64,000 nt of DNA from Eriocheir sinensis (GCF_024679095.1 NC_066520.1:12378209-12442208); one strand, 5' to 3'; positions 33,621 to 44,244 are shown, counted from the stretch's first letter. Numbers and translations are program-made. Notes: generated by a model from the letters alone, not told the origin.

Positions 33621-33916
33621 GGAAGGAAGGGGAGACGTATTACTCAAACACCGCTACACCATGAATAATGAAACACACAGCATAAGAAGTGTATCTCGTC
33701 CTGCCGGGGGGAGGGCGGCAGGCAGGCAGGTTCAGGGGATCGATCTGCGGACCCGGCTTGACCTCCCCGTGGCTCGCAACCGACTCCCAAACTTTTAGCC
33801 GGAGCGTGCGGGGACTGGGAGGGAGCCGAACGTTTTAAATATCTCCGTGACACTTCCCGCTGAGGATTTCATTTCGCCGGCTGGACACGACCGAGGAGAA
33901 GGCACGGAGCACACAC
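33621..33916. other. complex GC-moderate segment
   Basis: No recognised gene. Contains CACTTCCCGCTGAGGATTTC and GC-rich motifs just before the MITE. Confidence 0.4.
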
Positions 33917-33924
33917 GCCCTCCC

Positions 33925-34127
33925 CAGCGTTGCCAAATTGTCGTACTCTGAACAGTGTATTTATCATTTTTAGGCTCGAAGACCGCCGCAACCACACAAA
34001 CGACGATAGAACAATAAAGTTAGCGTTAAAGCTGTTATTTATTGATGCTTTTTGTGTTTTTTGCTATAGTTATCATTCAGAAACTACGACAATGCAATGC
34101 GATGAGTACGATAATTTGGCAACGCTG
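33925..34127. mobile_element. hAT-like MITE, copy A (203 bp)
   Basis: Terminal inverted repeats CAGCGTTGCCAAATTGTCG at the left and CGATAATTTGGCAACGCTG at the right, flanked by near-identical 8-bp sequences (GCCCTCCC and GCCCCTCC). Ends beginning CAGNG and 8-bp target duplications are features of hAT elements. No transposase inside. Copies B (43801) and C (59536) share the ends. Confidence 0.75.
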
Positions 34128-34301
34128 GCCCCTCCCTCGCGGCTCTCAGGGCGGAGTGCCGTAAGGGAGGCGTCTTGGTGAAGGTCACGTCTGTTGGTTG
34201 TTTTGACGTCAGTGTCGGGTCTGCTAACGTCTTGAGGTTCATATATTTAAACATTTCGGCTCCCAATTAAGCACACATTTAACAAGGCTATCACGAGAGT
34301 T
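34128..34301. other. short complex segment with a CRE palindrome
   Basis: TGACGTCA at 34204-34211. Otherwise unassigned. Confidence 0.4.
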
Positions 34302-34460
34302 CTGGGTCATTTCTACGGGTAGTTTTATGAGCCTGGTGGTAGTCTGACCTTTGTTCTGTACCACTAACCTAAAAAAAACACTCATTAGAATCCGATTGAT
34401 CTCCTTTTCGGCCTTTGGAAATAGTTGATGTGAAAGCCGAACGCGTCTGACATTACCGAC
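34302..34460 (+). mobile_element. S2 dispersed repeat, + copy
   Basis: About 155 bp homologous to the reverse complement of 60251-60406. Shared blocks: GGGTAGTTTTATGAGCCTGG (one mismatch), CCTTTGGAAATAGTT and GTCTGA near the end. Element class unknown. Confidence 0.7.
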
Positions 34461-34740
34461 CTAAGCCTAACATTATTTTTTTGACACATTTTCTCTTCCT
34501 CGTGCAGCTTCATTCCAGGGTAATTTCCCAGCAGTTAACCTTCGCCCCGCCGCCACCACTTTCAACAAGCCCAGGCCATGTTTTGTGCTCGGCGGGTCCT
34601 TAACCACGTTTGTGTCCCTGAGCTCCTCAAGAGGGGGTGGGTAAATACATATTATGCTATGTTTTGTGAGAGAGTAAGACGGTGTTTTACTTCTCCAAGG
34701 TTGTTAACTCTTTTGTGTGTTTTTGCTTCCGCACATTCAG
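34461..34740. other. complex AT-mixed segment
   Basis: No microsatellites. Ends in a good splice-acceptor sequence (TTTTTGCTTCCGCACATTCAG is 21 nt; its last 16 form the core) at 34740. Confidence 0.4.
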
Positions 34741-34800
34741 TCGGCGGTGCTAATCCAGGGTGGGTGTGGCAACGGCGCCGCCCTTACTTCCTGCTGGCGA
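34741..34800 (+). CDS. candidate 60-bp internal exon, unknown product
   Basis: Preceded by a T-rich tract ending CACATTCAG (34740) and followed by GTAAGG (34801). At 60 bp it is a multiple of three. Frame 1 (SAVLIQGGCGNGAALTSCWR) and frame 3 are open. GC content is higher than the flanks. I recognise no domain, and flanking exons were not found, so this may be chance. Confidence 0.25.
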
Positions 34801-35037
34801 GTAAGGGGTCTCGTCAGGAACTCCCGACGTAAATGTTCTGCAGCCTGTGCTCCCTTCTTCCAGCTCGGGGAGGCTAATTTATTCCATCAGTTTTACAACA
34901 TTTCTTCGTTTTCCGTAACTGTAAGTGGAAATGTATTACATATCATACTGCGTGATGTGAATTACTGAATAATTGACACACCTAAACATTTATTTTATAA
35001 TTTACGTCCCCTTGCACATGCCTCCCTCCCTTGAGCG

Positions 35038-35039
<2 letters not shown>
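34801..35039. other. unassigned AT-rich sequence
   Basis: No gene or repeat recognised. Confidence 0.4.

Positions 35040-35103
<64 letters not shown>
35040..35103. repeat. (CA)31 microsatellite
   Basis: Perfect CA run. Confidence 0.97.
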
Positions 35104-35104
<1 letters not shown>

Positions 35105-35640
35105 ACACAACATTCGTGGAAGAGACGTCTTGTCAGTCAGAAGCATCATTGTGAAGGGGAGAGAAAACTGCGACAAGAAGAGCCGGTGTGATACTCAGTC
35201 TGTTGGCTCGAGCCTGAAAACCGTGAGCGGGCAGAGGCAGGTGCGATAAAATACCAACCTTTTGCCTGAATATGTAATCCCGGCAAGGGGCGGCAGAAGA
35301 ATGTACTCCTGCCGCACGTAATAGTAGTTAAAGATCAAACTGAGGCAATTTAACACAGCTGCGTTCAGTTAGTGGAGAGTGAGGGGGAGGGAGGAGAGGG
35401 GAGGGGAGGCAGGTGGCGGCGGGAACACTCACTCACCCCCCTCGCGCGAGCTGTTTGAGAAGGCTGAATGTGTCAATTGGTTTAGCATTTCCGAAATTAA
35501 GGGGATAGGGCGTGCGTGGGAAGGAGGCCGAGGAGCGGGGCGGCGGGGCTCGGCGGAGGCGCGGAGAGAAGTAAAAGAGGGAGAGGAGGAGGATTAGCAG
35601 TGGAACTCTTGTTTATTGATCATCTGTTAAAGAGGCGACT
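35104..35640. other. complex segment, GC/purine-rich end
   Basis: Moderate complexity to 35365, then G-rich with GGCGGGG motifs at 35370-35600. No gene recognised. Confidence 0.4.
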
Positions 35641-35990
35641 GTCCTGAGAGAGAGAGAGAGAGAGAGAGATAATTAAATATTATGTTAGAGTTAGACAGTT
35701 AGAGAGGGAGAGAGTGCCTTGGAGCAGCGTGTACATGTCAGGGTCTCGGTGCCGCAGCGAGGGCCGCTCCAGGTCAGGTCCCGCGGGCCTGGCGCCCCGG
35801 CAGGCCACAGAGCGAGGACACGGCTGAGGACGCCGGCGCGCCCCGGGGCCCGCCTGAACGTGGCCGCGCCGACGTGACAGCGGCGCGCCGCCCACCTGGG
35901 CCTGCCGTGCCGCGCCGCTGCCCCAGGACGCCCGCCAAACGAAGAGGCCGGGAAAATACCGAGGAATTTAAGGAATTCTATGCCGGCAGT
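35641..35990. promoter_or_regulatory. CpG-rich island
   Basis: After (GA)n at 35647-35668, 35730-35945 is very GC-rich with dense CpG (GGCGCGCC, CCGCGCCG). Could be a promoter or first exon, but no splice-supported frame is evident. Confidence 0.3.
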
Positions 35991-36089
35991 ACTTCACGGA
36001 CTCATCTCGTTACGATATTCAATTATGTAATTTAGTTTCTTAGTTTTTCATTCGTTCATCCACTTGTTATCCTCCCTCTCTCCCTCCCT

Positions 36090-36245
36090 CCCTTCCCTGC
36101 CTCCTTCCACCTGTCCTCCCTCCACGCCTCATTCCTCCGCTCCTCCTTATTGGTAGTCAGGCTTGAAAGGACTTAACAGTGGCGCTAATGTGGCTTGAGT
36201 GATCACTCCCCTCCCATCCCTCGCCTTCCTTCCTTGACTCTCCCC
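36090..36245. repeat. dispersed repeat S3, copy 1
   Basis: TTATTGGTAGTCAGGCTTGA (about 36148) followed by GGCGCTAATGTGGCTTGAG matches 44245-44330. Both copies sit beside C/T-rich DNA. Confidence 0.75.
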
Positions 36246-36800
36246 CCAACCCCCAACCCCCCTACGCCCGCGCCTCCCCGGCAGACAGGGAAGCAGGAAA
36301 GTGAATGTGAGAAATTGTTGGTCGGGACGTGACGGACCTGAAGGAGTGTGAGGGCGGCGAGGGATTTAATATGAAGGATCTACTGATGAGCGGAGGATGA
36401 CTGGAGGGGTGGGAATATGAGAGAGAGAGAGAGAGAATGGTAATGAGGACCTAAAGTAAAAGTTGAACGGAAAAGTGGAAAGTCTTAGTGAGAGAGAGAG
36501 AGAGCAAACCAGCATTAATCACCCAACAACCGTATGCTATTACCCCACACAGAAAGCGTATAGAGAGGATCAAAAGAGTTCGGCATATTGCAAAGTGTTC
36601 AGAGGAGCTCCGCCGAGGCCTCTGTTAAAGCTGTTATGCTGTGCCTTGCTTTGCTGTATCTCTTTTGAGCTCTTTGTAACCCTCCGAGTCTTCATTCAGG
36701 CTCCTTTGAACAGCCCCGGCGCTAATCTCGTCTCTCGATCTGGCTCACGGCTCTCTTCTCCTATAGCACCCTCCGTTTGGGGTATTACTGCTGCTTCCGT
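36246..36800. other. complex segment with short (GA)n runs
   Basis: GA at 36419-36436 and 36491-36504. An open frame crosses 36463-36800 but shows no recognised protein and runs into (ACT)n. Confidence 0.45.
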
Positions 36801-36826
36801 TTCTGCTACTACTACTACTACTACTG

Positions 36827-36864
<38 letters not shown>

Positions 36865-36910
36865 GCTGCTACTACTACTGCTACTACTGCCGGTGCTACT
36901 ACTACTGCTT
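36801..36910. repeat. (ACT)n trinucleotide repeat
   Basis: ACT units with GCT interruptions. Confidence 0.95.
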
Positions 36911-37265
36911 CTATTGTTTCTGTTTTTGATATTTTCTGGTTGTAGTTTTATTGTCTATGTTTATTATTTTTGCTTTTTCTCCTTTTAATTTTTTGTGTCT
37001 GTTTTTGTTTGTGTATATTTCTGGGTCTTGTTTTCCTGTTTTTTTTTCTTTCTCTTTCTTTTCTTGTTTCATCTTTATTTTTGTTCCTCTTTAATCCGTT
37101 TCCATCCTCATTTCCATCTTCTTTCTCCTCCTCGTTCTCCACCTCCAGCTCCTCTTCCTCCACCTCCTCGTTCTTCTTCTCTTTCTCCGTTTCTTCTCCC
37201 ACACTTGCAGCTCCTCCGCCGCCTCCTCCTCTCCTCCTCCTCCTCTCCTCCTCCTCCTTCTCCTG
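36911..37265. repeat. T-rich then (CTC)n pyrimidine tract
   Basis: TTTTTG-rich DNA to 37090, CTC-rich to 37262. Confidence 0.8.
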
Positions 37266-38175
37266 TTAACCCACTCCTGCTGTTTCAACTCTTCACACAC
37301 TCAACACTTAAGCTTTTTAGGGCGGCACTGAAGACCTGCCGTTAATACTCCTCCTCGCGCGAGTTCCGCTAAGTAGCCGGCTTTTAACATCTGCTCTCAG
37401 TGTTCCTCGTCTTCGCGCCCTCCTTCGGATTCTTTGCCCACTCACTCGCGGCAGCCGGCACACCACTCGTCCCCACTCCTCGTCTCGGTCTTAACTCGTG
37501 GCTCTTCGGTGTGCTCATCCCCTCATTGCTCTTACTGATTGTCAACTTGTTTCTACCTCGCTGTCTTAAGGGGCTATTACACTGGGCAAATTTTCCGTGG
37601 ATCTTCAGTCAAACCACGATTTCCGCGAGCGTGGTTCTCATTTGTTTCTTGTTATTGCTGCTGCTGCTGATGGTGAGTAATACCGTCGTCCTTCGGTGAA
37701 ATTTACGGTAGCTTTGGAAGATCGTGGACACGTCAGAAAACCACGGAAATATGAGAACCACGCCAGCGGAAATCGTGGTTTGACTGAAGACCCACGGAAA
37801 ATTTGCCAAGTGTAATAGCTCCTTTATCTTGTTTCCTGCCTCCAGCTTTCAATAATCTCGGTATCTAGTTTTGGAGTGTGATCTTTTTCCGTTCTGTCAA
37901 TTATCAGCTCTTTCCTTTACTGATTATGAACCTGTTTTTACCTTCCTGTCGTATTTCATCGCCTACCCCCAGTATCCAGCAGCTTCTAATAATCCCATCA
38001 TCTCTTTTTCGAAATGTAATCTTCCCTCATTTCCTCTTCCTCTCAGTTTTGCCAATTGCCAGGTGTTTCCTTTACTGATTATCAACTTGTCTTATCTCTT
38101 ACGCCCAGCTCCCAGCAATTCTGTCATCACATTTTGAGTATACAGTCTTTACTATTTTCCTTCCTCTCAGTTCTA
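37266..38175. repeat. degenerate satellite hosting a MITE
   Basis: YTTACTGATTRTSAACYTG occurs at 37531, 37916 and 38071. Removing the 255-bp MITE and its 3-bp duplication makes the spacing 127 and 155 bp. CTCTCAGTT.TGCCAATT-like and CAGCTTTCAATAATC-like blocks also recur. Confidence 0.8.
37569..37823. mobile_element. 255-bp MITE, PIF/Harbinger-like
   Basis: Inverted repeats of about 73 bp (37569-37641 and 37751-37823) differ at about 5 positions. The left end starts AGGGGCTATTACACTGGGC and the right end is the complement of AGGAGCTATTACACTTGGC. TTA flanks both sides (37566-37568, 37824-37826), matching the 3-bp TTA/TAA duplications of PIF/Harbinger. The sibling satellite unit near 37945 supplies an empty-site homologue. 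No transposase. Confidence 0.85.
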
Positions 38176-38179
38176 TCCA

Positions 38180-38660
38180 TCAAAAGTGAAGAATTTAAAA
38201 GACAGAAATGGGATGAAGGAAAGGAAGGGGAGGAAAGGGAAAGAGAAGAAATAAAGAAGGAGAGGAGAGAGAAAGAAAGAGGATAAAGAAAGAAATACAT
38301 AAGAAAGGGAAAAGAAGGAAGAAAGAGTAAAAAGCAGAAAAGGAGGAAGGAGAAAGAAAAGAGGTTGAAGAGGAAGAGTGAAAAGGAGGAAAGGAAGGGA
38401 AGGAAAGAAAAAAAGGAAGGAGAAAGAGGAGGAGGAAGGAAAAGAGAGGTCAGGAGGAAGGAAGGAGAGAGGAGAGGGAGGAAGAAGAAAATTGAATCAA
38501 CTGAATCCTTCCTCTCTAACTATCTTTACTCCATTTGTCTTCTACCTCAACTTTTCAATAATGTGTCAATTTAGGTCTTCATCTGTGCTACTGACTCTAA
38601 TACTCTCATCCCTTTATTCCTCTTAGATCCATCAATTTTGTTATCTCACTTTTTCACAAT
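38180..38660. repeat. purine-rich tract, then diverged satellite
   Basis: GGAAAG-rich at 38200-38490. A T/C-rich, more complex segment follows at 38500-38660. Confidence 0.65.
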
Positions 38661-38689
38661 TAACCTATATATAACCTTTCCTCCTTCCC

Positions 38690-38905
38690 TTCCTTCCTTC
38701 ATGCATTTCCCTTCTCCATCCTTCACCCTTCGTCCTCTCTCCTTACTCCTTCTTCCTCCTTCCTCAGCCCCTTCCACCTTTCCTTCTTCCTTTCCTTCCA
38801 TCATGCATTTCCCTTCTTCTGCGTTCTTTACCTCTCACCTTCTCCAGCCTTTCCTCTTTGCTTCCCACCGCTTTGCATTTCCCATCCCTCCCTCCTTCCG
38901 CCACT
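38690..38905. repeat. segmental duplication, copy 1
   Basis: About 200 bp closely matching 40035-40225, including ATGCATTTCCCTTCT at 38701 and 38803 and CAGCCTTTCCTCTTTGCTTC. Confidence 0.85.
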
Positions 38906-40034
38906 CCTTCCTTCCTCCTCCTGTCTTTATCGTCCTGTTTCAGCATCCCATCTTTTTCTGTGCTGTTGCTTCTTTTTTTATTATCATCTCCTTCGTATCT
39001 GTCAAAGTCCTCATTTCCTCTAATCTATCTCCTCTTTTTTTTTTTCAAGGGCCTATCATCTCATTTTCTATTATTACCTCAACTTCACATGGATTCTTTT
39101 TCCCTCGTCTATCCTTCAACCGCCCCTCATCTCATTTCACAATATTATCTAGCTTCCTCAACTTTTTTCACCATCCATTCAGCGTCTCACCTCATAACGC
39201 AACCATCGTTTTATCTGAAGCACCTTTGTAACTTATTTTTTTACCAGTATTGGCACCTATCTATCCGGCACCTTACTTCATCATCTTATGTCACCTTGCA
39301 GCCTCCTTCACTTTTTTTTTTTGCTTGTCTGTTGAACGCGTCACCTCGCCTCTCCTCACCTCACTGCTTTGCCCTTGCCCACCTAGTTCTTCCTCTCCTC
39401 CTTCTCCTTAACGCGTCAGTCATCTTACCTCCTCCTCCTCCTCCTCTCATCTCAGCTTTACCTCATGCACCTCCTCCCAAACTCAACACTTCCTCACTTT
39501 CCTCCTTTCACTTCTTTTCTCCCTCTCCAATCTTCACTCCCTCCTCTGCCTGACCTCTTCTTCCTCCTGGCTCTCTCTCCTTCAGCCTCTTTTCCTCTTT
39601 TTCCTTCCTTACTTCCGTCATGCATTTTCCTCCTTTTCCTCTTCCGCTCTTCATCTTCTCTCTTCCTCTCCTTCCTTCTTTCTCTGCTACTACTGTCTTT
39701 CTTTTTTCCCTTCTTTTTCATTCTTCACTCTTCGTCCTCTCTCCTTCTTTCTTTCTTCCTTCTTCGTCTCTACCATCTTTCCTCCCCCTTCCTTCCTTCG
39801 TCATCCGTTTCCCTTCTTTTAAATTCTTCCCTTTTTGTCCTCTCTTCTCCCTTCGTTCTCCCCTTCCTTTATTTTCTGCTCCAACCATCTTTCCTCCTTT
39901 CCTCTCTCCCTCCCTTCCTTCTGTCAAGCATTTCCCTTCTTCTCTATCTTCCACCCTTCGTTCTCGCTCCGTTTCCCCCCTTCTTCCTTTTTCCTCCGCT
40001 TTCACGATCTTTCTCCTTTCCCTTCCTTCTTTCC
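38906..40034. repeat. pyrimidine-rich degenerate satellite
   Basis: CTTCC-rich DNA with diverged copies of the ATGCATTTYCC...TTC.CCCTTCGTCCTCTCTCC motif (for example 39620, 39730, 39840, 39960). Long Ser/Leu/Phe/Pro frames are artefacts. Confidence 0.7.
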
Positions 40035-40225
40035 TTCCTTCCATCATGCATTTCCCTTCTTCTCCATCCTTCACCCTTCGTCCTCTCTCCTTACTCCTTC
40101 CTCCTTCCTCATTCCCTTCCTTCCATCATGCATTTCCCTTCTGCATTCTTCACCTCTCACCTTCCCCAGCCTTTCCTCTTTGCTTCCCACCGCTTTGCAT
40201 TCCCTATCCCTCCCTCCTACTTCCC
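40035..40225. repeat. segmental duplication, copy 2
   Basis: Matches 38690-38905. ATGCATTTCCCTTCT at 40046 and 40128. Confidence 0.85.
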
Positions 40226-40299
40226 TCCTCCTCCTTCTCCTTCTCCTCCTCCTTCAGGTTCCTTCGCGCCCCGAGTTGGCTTCAGGCAGTGATTGCATG

Positions 40300-40390
40300 A
40301 GATTGGAGTCGAGTTCCCTATCAGACAGTCCTTGGCGAAGTGGCTTGGGACCTCGAGCGTGATGACCTTGGCCCCCCTTCGATTCTCCTC
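40300..40390 (+). mobile_element. possible tRNA-like fragment
   Basis: TTGGCGAAGTGGCTTGG (about 40331) resembles an A-box, and CTTCGATTCTCC (about 40377) a weak B-box 45 bp downstream. No cloverleaf is apparent. Could be a SINE head or chance. Confidence 0.2.
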
Positions 40391-41645
40391 GTCTTCCTCT
40401 CGTATTCCTCTCTACCTCGTTTTCCTCTTTAGCCTTTGTTTTGATTCCTCCTCTTTTTCTTCCTCTTCTTCTTTTTCTCCTCCTCTCAGTATTACTCTCT
40501 ACCTCGTTTTCCTCCTCCGCCTTTGTATTGATTCCTCCTCTTCTTCCTCTTCTTCTTTTTCTCCTCCTCTCAGTATTTCTCTACCTCGTTTTCCTCTTTC
40601 GGCTTTGTTTTGCCTCCTCTTCTTCCTCCTCTTTTGGCTTTGTTTTGCCTCCTCTTCTTCCTCCTCTTTTCTCTCTCCACCACGACCAGTATTCTTATCT
40701 TCCTCCTCTTCCTCTTTCACCATCCTTCGTTTCCTCTTCCTCTTTCTCCACCACCCCCTTTCTCTTTCTCCATTTTTCGTTTTCCTCCTATTCCTCTTTC
40801 TTAACTAACATCAATATCCGCTCTTCTTCCTCCTATTCCTCTTTCTCTAGTCTTTCTTTTCCTCTTTCTCTTCTTTCCTCCTCCACCATCAGCATTCCTT
40901 CTCTCCCTCATCTTCTCTTTTCACTAATCCCTCTTTTCTTTCTCCTTTTTCCTTCTTCACCTTCAGCATTCCTCTTCTTCCACATCTCTTTTTACTAGTC
41001 TCTCTTCTCTTTCTCCTTTTTCCTCCTCCACCATTTGTATTCTTTCTCTTCCTCTTCGTCCTCTTTCACTAGCCTCTTCTCTTTCTCCTTTTTCCTTGTC
41101 CACCATTAGCATTCCTTCTCTTCCTCATTTTTCTCCTTCACTAGTCTTTCTTCTTTCTCTCTTTTTATCCTGCACCATTAGTATAATTATCATCTTTTCC
41201 TCATCTTTCTCTTTCTTTAGTCTTTCTTCTTCTTTTAATCTCTTGTTTCTTCCTCGCCGTCAGTTTTGTCTTTTTTCCTCGTCTTCCTCCTTCAACATTC
41301 TTTCTCTTCATCTTTTCCCACTCCATCATCAGTATCCTCTCTCCCTTCCTCTTCTTCCTCCTCATTCACAAGTCTTCTTTCTCATTTTGTTCCTCTTCTT
41401 CCTCCTCCCTTCTCTTCCTCCTTTTCCTTTCACCGTTCCTCCTCCTCCTCTTCTTTATTTTCTTTTTCTCTCTTTCCCATCTTCATCTTTTTCCCACTCC
41501 ACTATCTGTATCTTCTTTCTTCCTCTTCCTCTTTCACAATTCTTCCTTCTGATTTTGTTCCTCTTCTTCCTCCTCCCTTCCTTCCATTTCCATCTAACAT
41601 TCCTCTTCCTCCTCCTCCTCTTTTTATTTTTCCTTTCTCTCTTTC
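40391..41645. repeat. pyrimidine-rich degenerate satellite
   Basis: Recurring CTCTACCTCGTTTTCCTC (40410, 40500, 40584) and CACCATYAGYATTCCTTCTC (40884, 41102) motifs. No coding signal. Confidence 0.75.
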
Positions 41646-41989
41646 CTCTCTGTGTTACGTGGGTGCAAACTACATGTACATCGTTTCTCTGGTGGTCTGA
41701 AAGCAAGAGAGAAAATAATTAATGTGTTGATCTTCCCTTTTTCTACCCTCTCCAAAACTAGGAAAAGAAGAAACTCGCCATTTTTTCGTTTTCTTTATAT
41801 TTATTTCTTCCGTGTTAGCCGGGACTTAAGTAATAATTAATACATGTTGGTTTTCCGCTAAAGCTGAAGCCCTACCGTGAACTTGCCTTTCTAGTATTTT
41901 TTTGCTTGTATATTTTTGTCTCTTTAGTTAGGAAGGATGTGATAATTTATGCATGTGTTCCTCTTAAAACCTACCATTAACACGCTTCT
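41646..41989. repeat. T-rich segment with a diverged tandem pair
   Basis: TAATTAATACATGTTGG..TTCC (41834) and TAATTTATGCATGTG.TTCC (41944) head two related units about 110 bp apart. Confidence 0.5.
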
Positions 41990-42012
41990 GTTGGCTTGTT
42001 TTTCAGGTGAGT
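41990..42012 (+). other. candidate recursive splice site RS-3 / acceptor
   Basis: CTGTTGGCTTGTTTTTCAG ends at 42006 and abuts GTGAGT at 42007-42012. A second strong donor, CAG then GTGAGT, follows at 42065/42066, so 42007-42065 could also be a 59-bp exon holding an ATG at 42057. Confidence 0.45.
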
Positions 42013-42074
42013 GAGCGAGTGAACGAGTGAGTGAGGGCAGCGTGCAAGGTGTGGCAATGCGGCAGGTGAGTACA

Positions 42075-42260
42075 GTACAGGTTTCCTACGAGTACCACCA
42101 AGACACTTCTACCCCGAATTTGACCTCTCTTCTGACCCCTCGTTTTGGTTTCTTCTGTTGGAGCAGGGTAGAGCGGTCCTGTTTTGTTCCTGATTTTGTC
42201 TTTTGCTCTTGTGCTGCCTCCTTTGCCGTAAAAAAAAAAAAAAAAAAAAAACTACTAAGG
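42075..42260 (-). mobile_element. S1 dispersed repeat, minus copy
   Basis: Reading the complement: A/T run, AAAGGAGGCAGCACAAGAGC, then AGGACCGCTCTACCCTGCTCC and GAGAGGTCAAATTCGGGG. The order matches the S1 copies at 57.6 and 60.7 kb. Confidence 0.7.
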
Positions 42261-42379
42261 AACAGGGAATAGGTCAGTAATATCTCCCAGTAGCCACAGA
42301 AAAGGGGGCGAAGGGGGTGACGCAGACTGTTTATTTATTCTCCTCTTGACCCTTCCCATAAGCCTCCTGCATCCTGGCT

Positions 42380-42415
<36 letters not shown>

Positions 42416-42500
42416 ACACACAGACGCAGACGGAGATGGAGGCGATGGAGGTGAAGACGCATAAAGATCGTTGGAGCAAGTGTGTCATCTAACTGTAATC
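42261..42500. repeat. complex segment with (CA)n
   Basis: (CA)n with TA interruption at 42381-42422. The rest is unassigned. Confidence 0.7.
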
Positions 42501-42508
42501 TGCTCGAG

Positions 42509-42856
<348 letters not shown>

Positions 42857-42893
<37 letters not shown>
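42857..42893. repeat. (CA)18 microsatellite
   Basis: Perfect CA run. Confidence 0.96.
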
Positions 42894-42894
<1 letters not shown>

Positions 42895-43351
42895 CACCAG
42901 CACCATGAAATTAACAGAAAAAACGCATCTGATAGCGTATCTTTCATCATTTTTCTCGCGCTTCGACTGTCCTGAAGAATGGCGGCTTATCGTCAGTATT
43001 TTTTTTTTCATTCTTTTTCTCCTTGTTTTGTGCGTCAGTGCGGAAGACAGATTGGCCCGTCGAGGTTCATCAGAAGAGTACACGGGGCATTTTGTCATGG
43101 CGTGAGGGTTGAGTCCTGTTCGAGCTGGCGTACGCACCGGCTATTTGTTATCGTGTCAACCCAGCCAGTCCTTTTCTGTTGACCCGTCGAACATTTACCA
43201 CTTCTGGGCGAGACATTGCCGGCCTGAGTTGACAGCTGGCGTTGTGATGGTGTGGCATGGAGAAGATGTGGCGTGCGTGGTGGTGGCGGCGTGGCGTGGA
43301 GGTAGTGTGGAATGGTGGTGGTGTGGGGTGGTGGGGAGGTGGATAGCGTAG
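42894..43351. other. complex segment before the exon at 43.5 kb
   Basis: A 66-codon frame at 42905-43105 (+) has a hydrophobic stretch, but this arises from a T-rich run. 43240-43350 is G/T-rich (GGTGGTGTGGGGTGG). No confident gene. Confidence 0.4.
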
Positions 43352-43486
43352 CGTGGTGGCTGCCTGGCGTGTTGTTTCTCTCCTCCAACACAATCAAGGC
43401 ATGGTGCAAGTGTTGTCCCGTCTCGCTTCGCTCCTCGGGCCAACACTCAAGCAGGGACGAAGCGATTTAAACATTTATTTGCTGAG

Positions 43487-43714
43487 GAGGAGGAGAAACA
43501 CTCGCTCGCCAAGATTGCCTCGGGAAGCACCATCGAGGAGACGGAGGTGCCCTACACGCCGGCACCCCCCGAGCAGCCTGTGTTCCGTCAGCGTGGGGCG
43601 AGTGCGATGGAGACCGAGGGCGGGGGCTCGGACGTGGGCTGCCTCTGGTGTGTGTGCATCGGGGTCGTGCTCAGCCTCTGCCTCCTCGTGATCTACGTCT
43701 ACAAGGGACCGTGA
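43487..43714 (+). CDS. C-terminal exon of a single-pass membrane protein, unknown family
   Basis: The frame is open from 43352 to TGA at 43712-43714. From about 43487 it reads EEEKHSLAKIASGSTIEETE, then a Pro-rich stretch (VPYTPAPPEQPVF), an acidic/Gly linker, the hydrophobic segment CLWCVCIGVVLSLCLLVIYVY and a KGP tail. Codons strongly favour G/C in the third position, unlike the surroundings. No in-frame ATG occurs before 43607, so the start must be in an upstream exon or at that ATG. GCTGAG at 43481-43486 is a possible acceptor, in phase 0 with the ATG-CGG-CAG donor end at 42057-42065; that pairing predicts a 78-residue protein. GTGAGC overlapping the stop (43711) could instead be a donor. 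No AATAAA seen nearby. Confidence 0.55.
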   Translation, partial: EEEKHSLAKIASGSTIEETEVPYTPAPPEQPVFRQRGASAMETEGGGSDVGCLWCVCIGVVLSLCLLVIYVYKGP

Positions 43715-43800
43715 GCAGGGCGTCTCTTCCACAGGTCCATTCCTGCAAGACCCACCAATGTAATGTTCTAAGGTACTCCGTCAGTCACTATACCCCCACC

Positions 43801-43994
43801 CACCGTTGCCAGGTTATCGTACTCAGAGCATAGTATTTACCGGTTTTTGACGTATAACTATTGCCAAGAAACATCAGGAATTAACTATTTTAACGATAAT
43901 TATAAGTGAATCTCCTTTATGGGGTCCACGAGACAATTTTGGGGTTGGAAGTCGGTAAATATAAGAGGCTGAGTACGATAATCTGGCACCGTCG
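43801..43994. mobile_element. hAT-like MITE, copy B (194 bp)
   Basis: Left end CACCGTTGCCAGGTTATCG, right end CGATAATCTGGCACCGTCG, flanked by a perfect 8-bp duplication CCCCCACC (43793-43800 and 43995-44002). Internal sequence closely matches copy C (TATTTACCGGTTT, TTGCCAAGAAACA). Starts 87 bp after the stop codon of the 43.5-kb exon. Confidence 0.85.
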
Positions 43995-44244
43995 CCCCCA
44001 CCTCACATGACCCTTCCCCCTCCCCTCCCCACCACATTCAGAGATCCCCAAGTAGAACGGATAAGAAGCACAAACAATTAACGTCATGTAAACCATCTTG
44101 TTGCATCTCATTATTGTTATTATTACTCTTATTATTATTTATCTGATCAAGGCCATTTTTCACGTTCCTTCCCGAGTCACATTTTTCCTCTACCTTCCCC
44201 GCCGTACCTCCGCCTCTCCCCCCGCCTGGCCTCCCTTCCTCACC
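43995..44244. other. unassigned AT-mixed sequence
   Basis: ATT repeats at 44110-44140. No gene. Confidence 0.45.

Noticed and set aside
42905..43105. 66-codon frame with a hydrophobic segment
   Set aside because: The hydrophobic part is encoded by a T-rich run. Codon use is unbiased and there is no homology I recognise.
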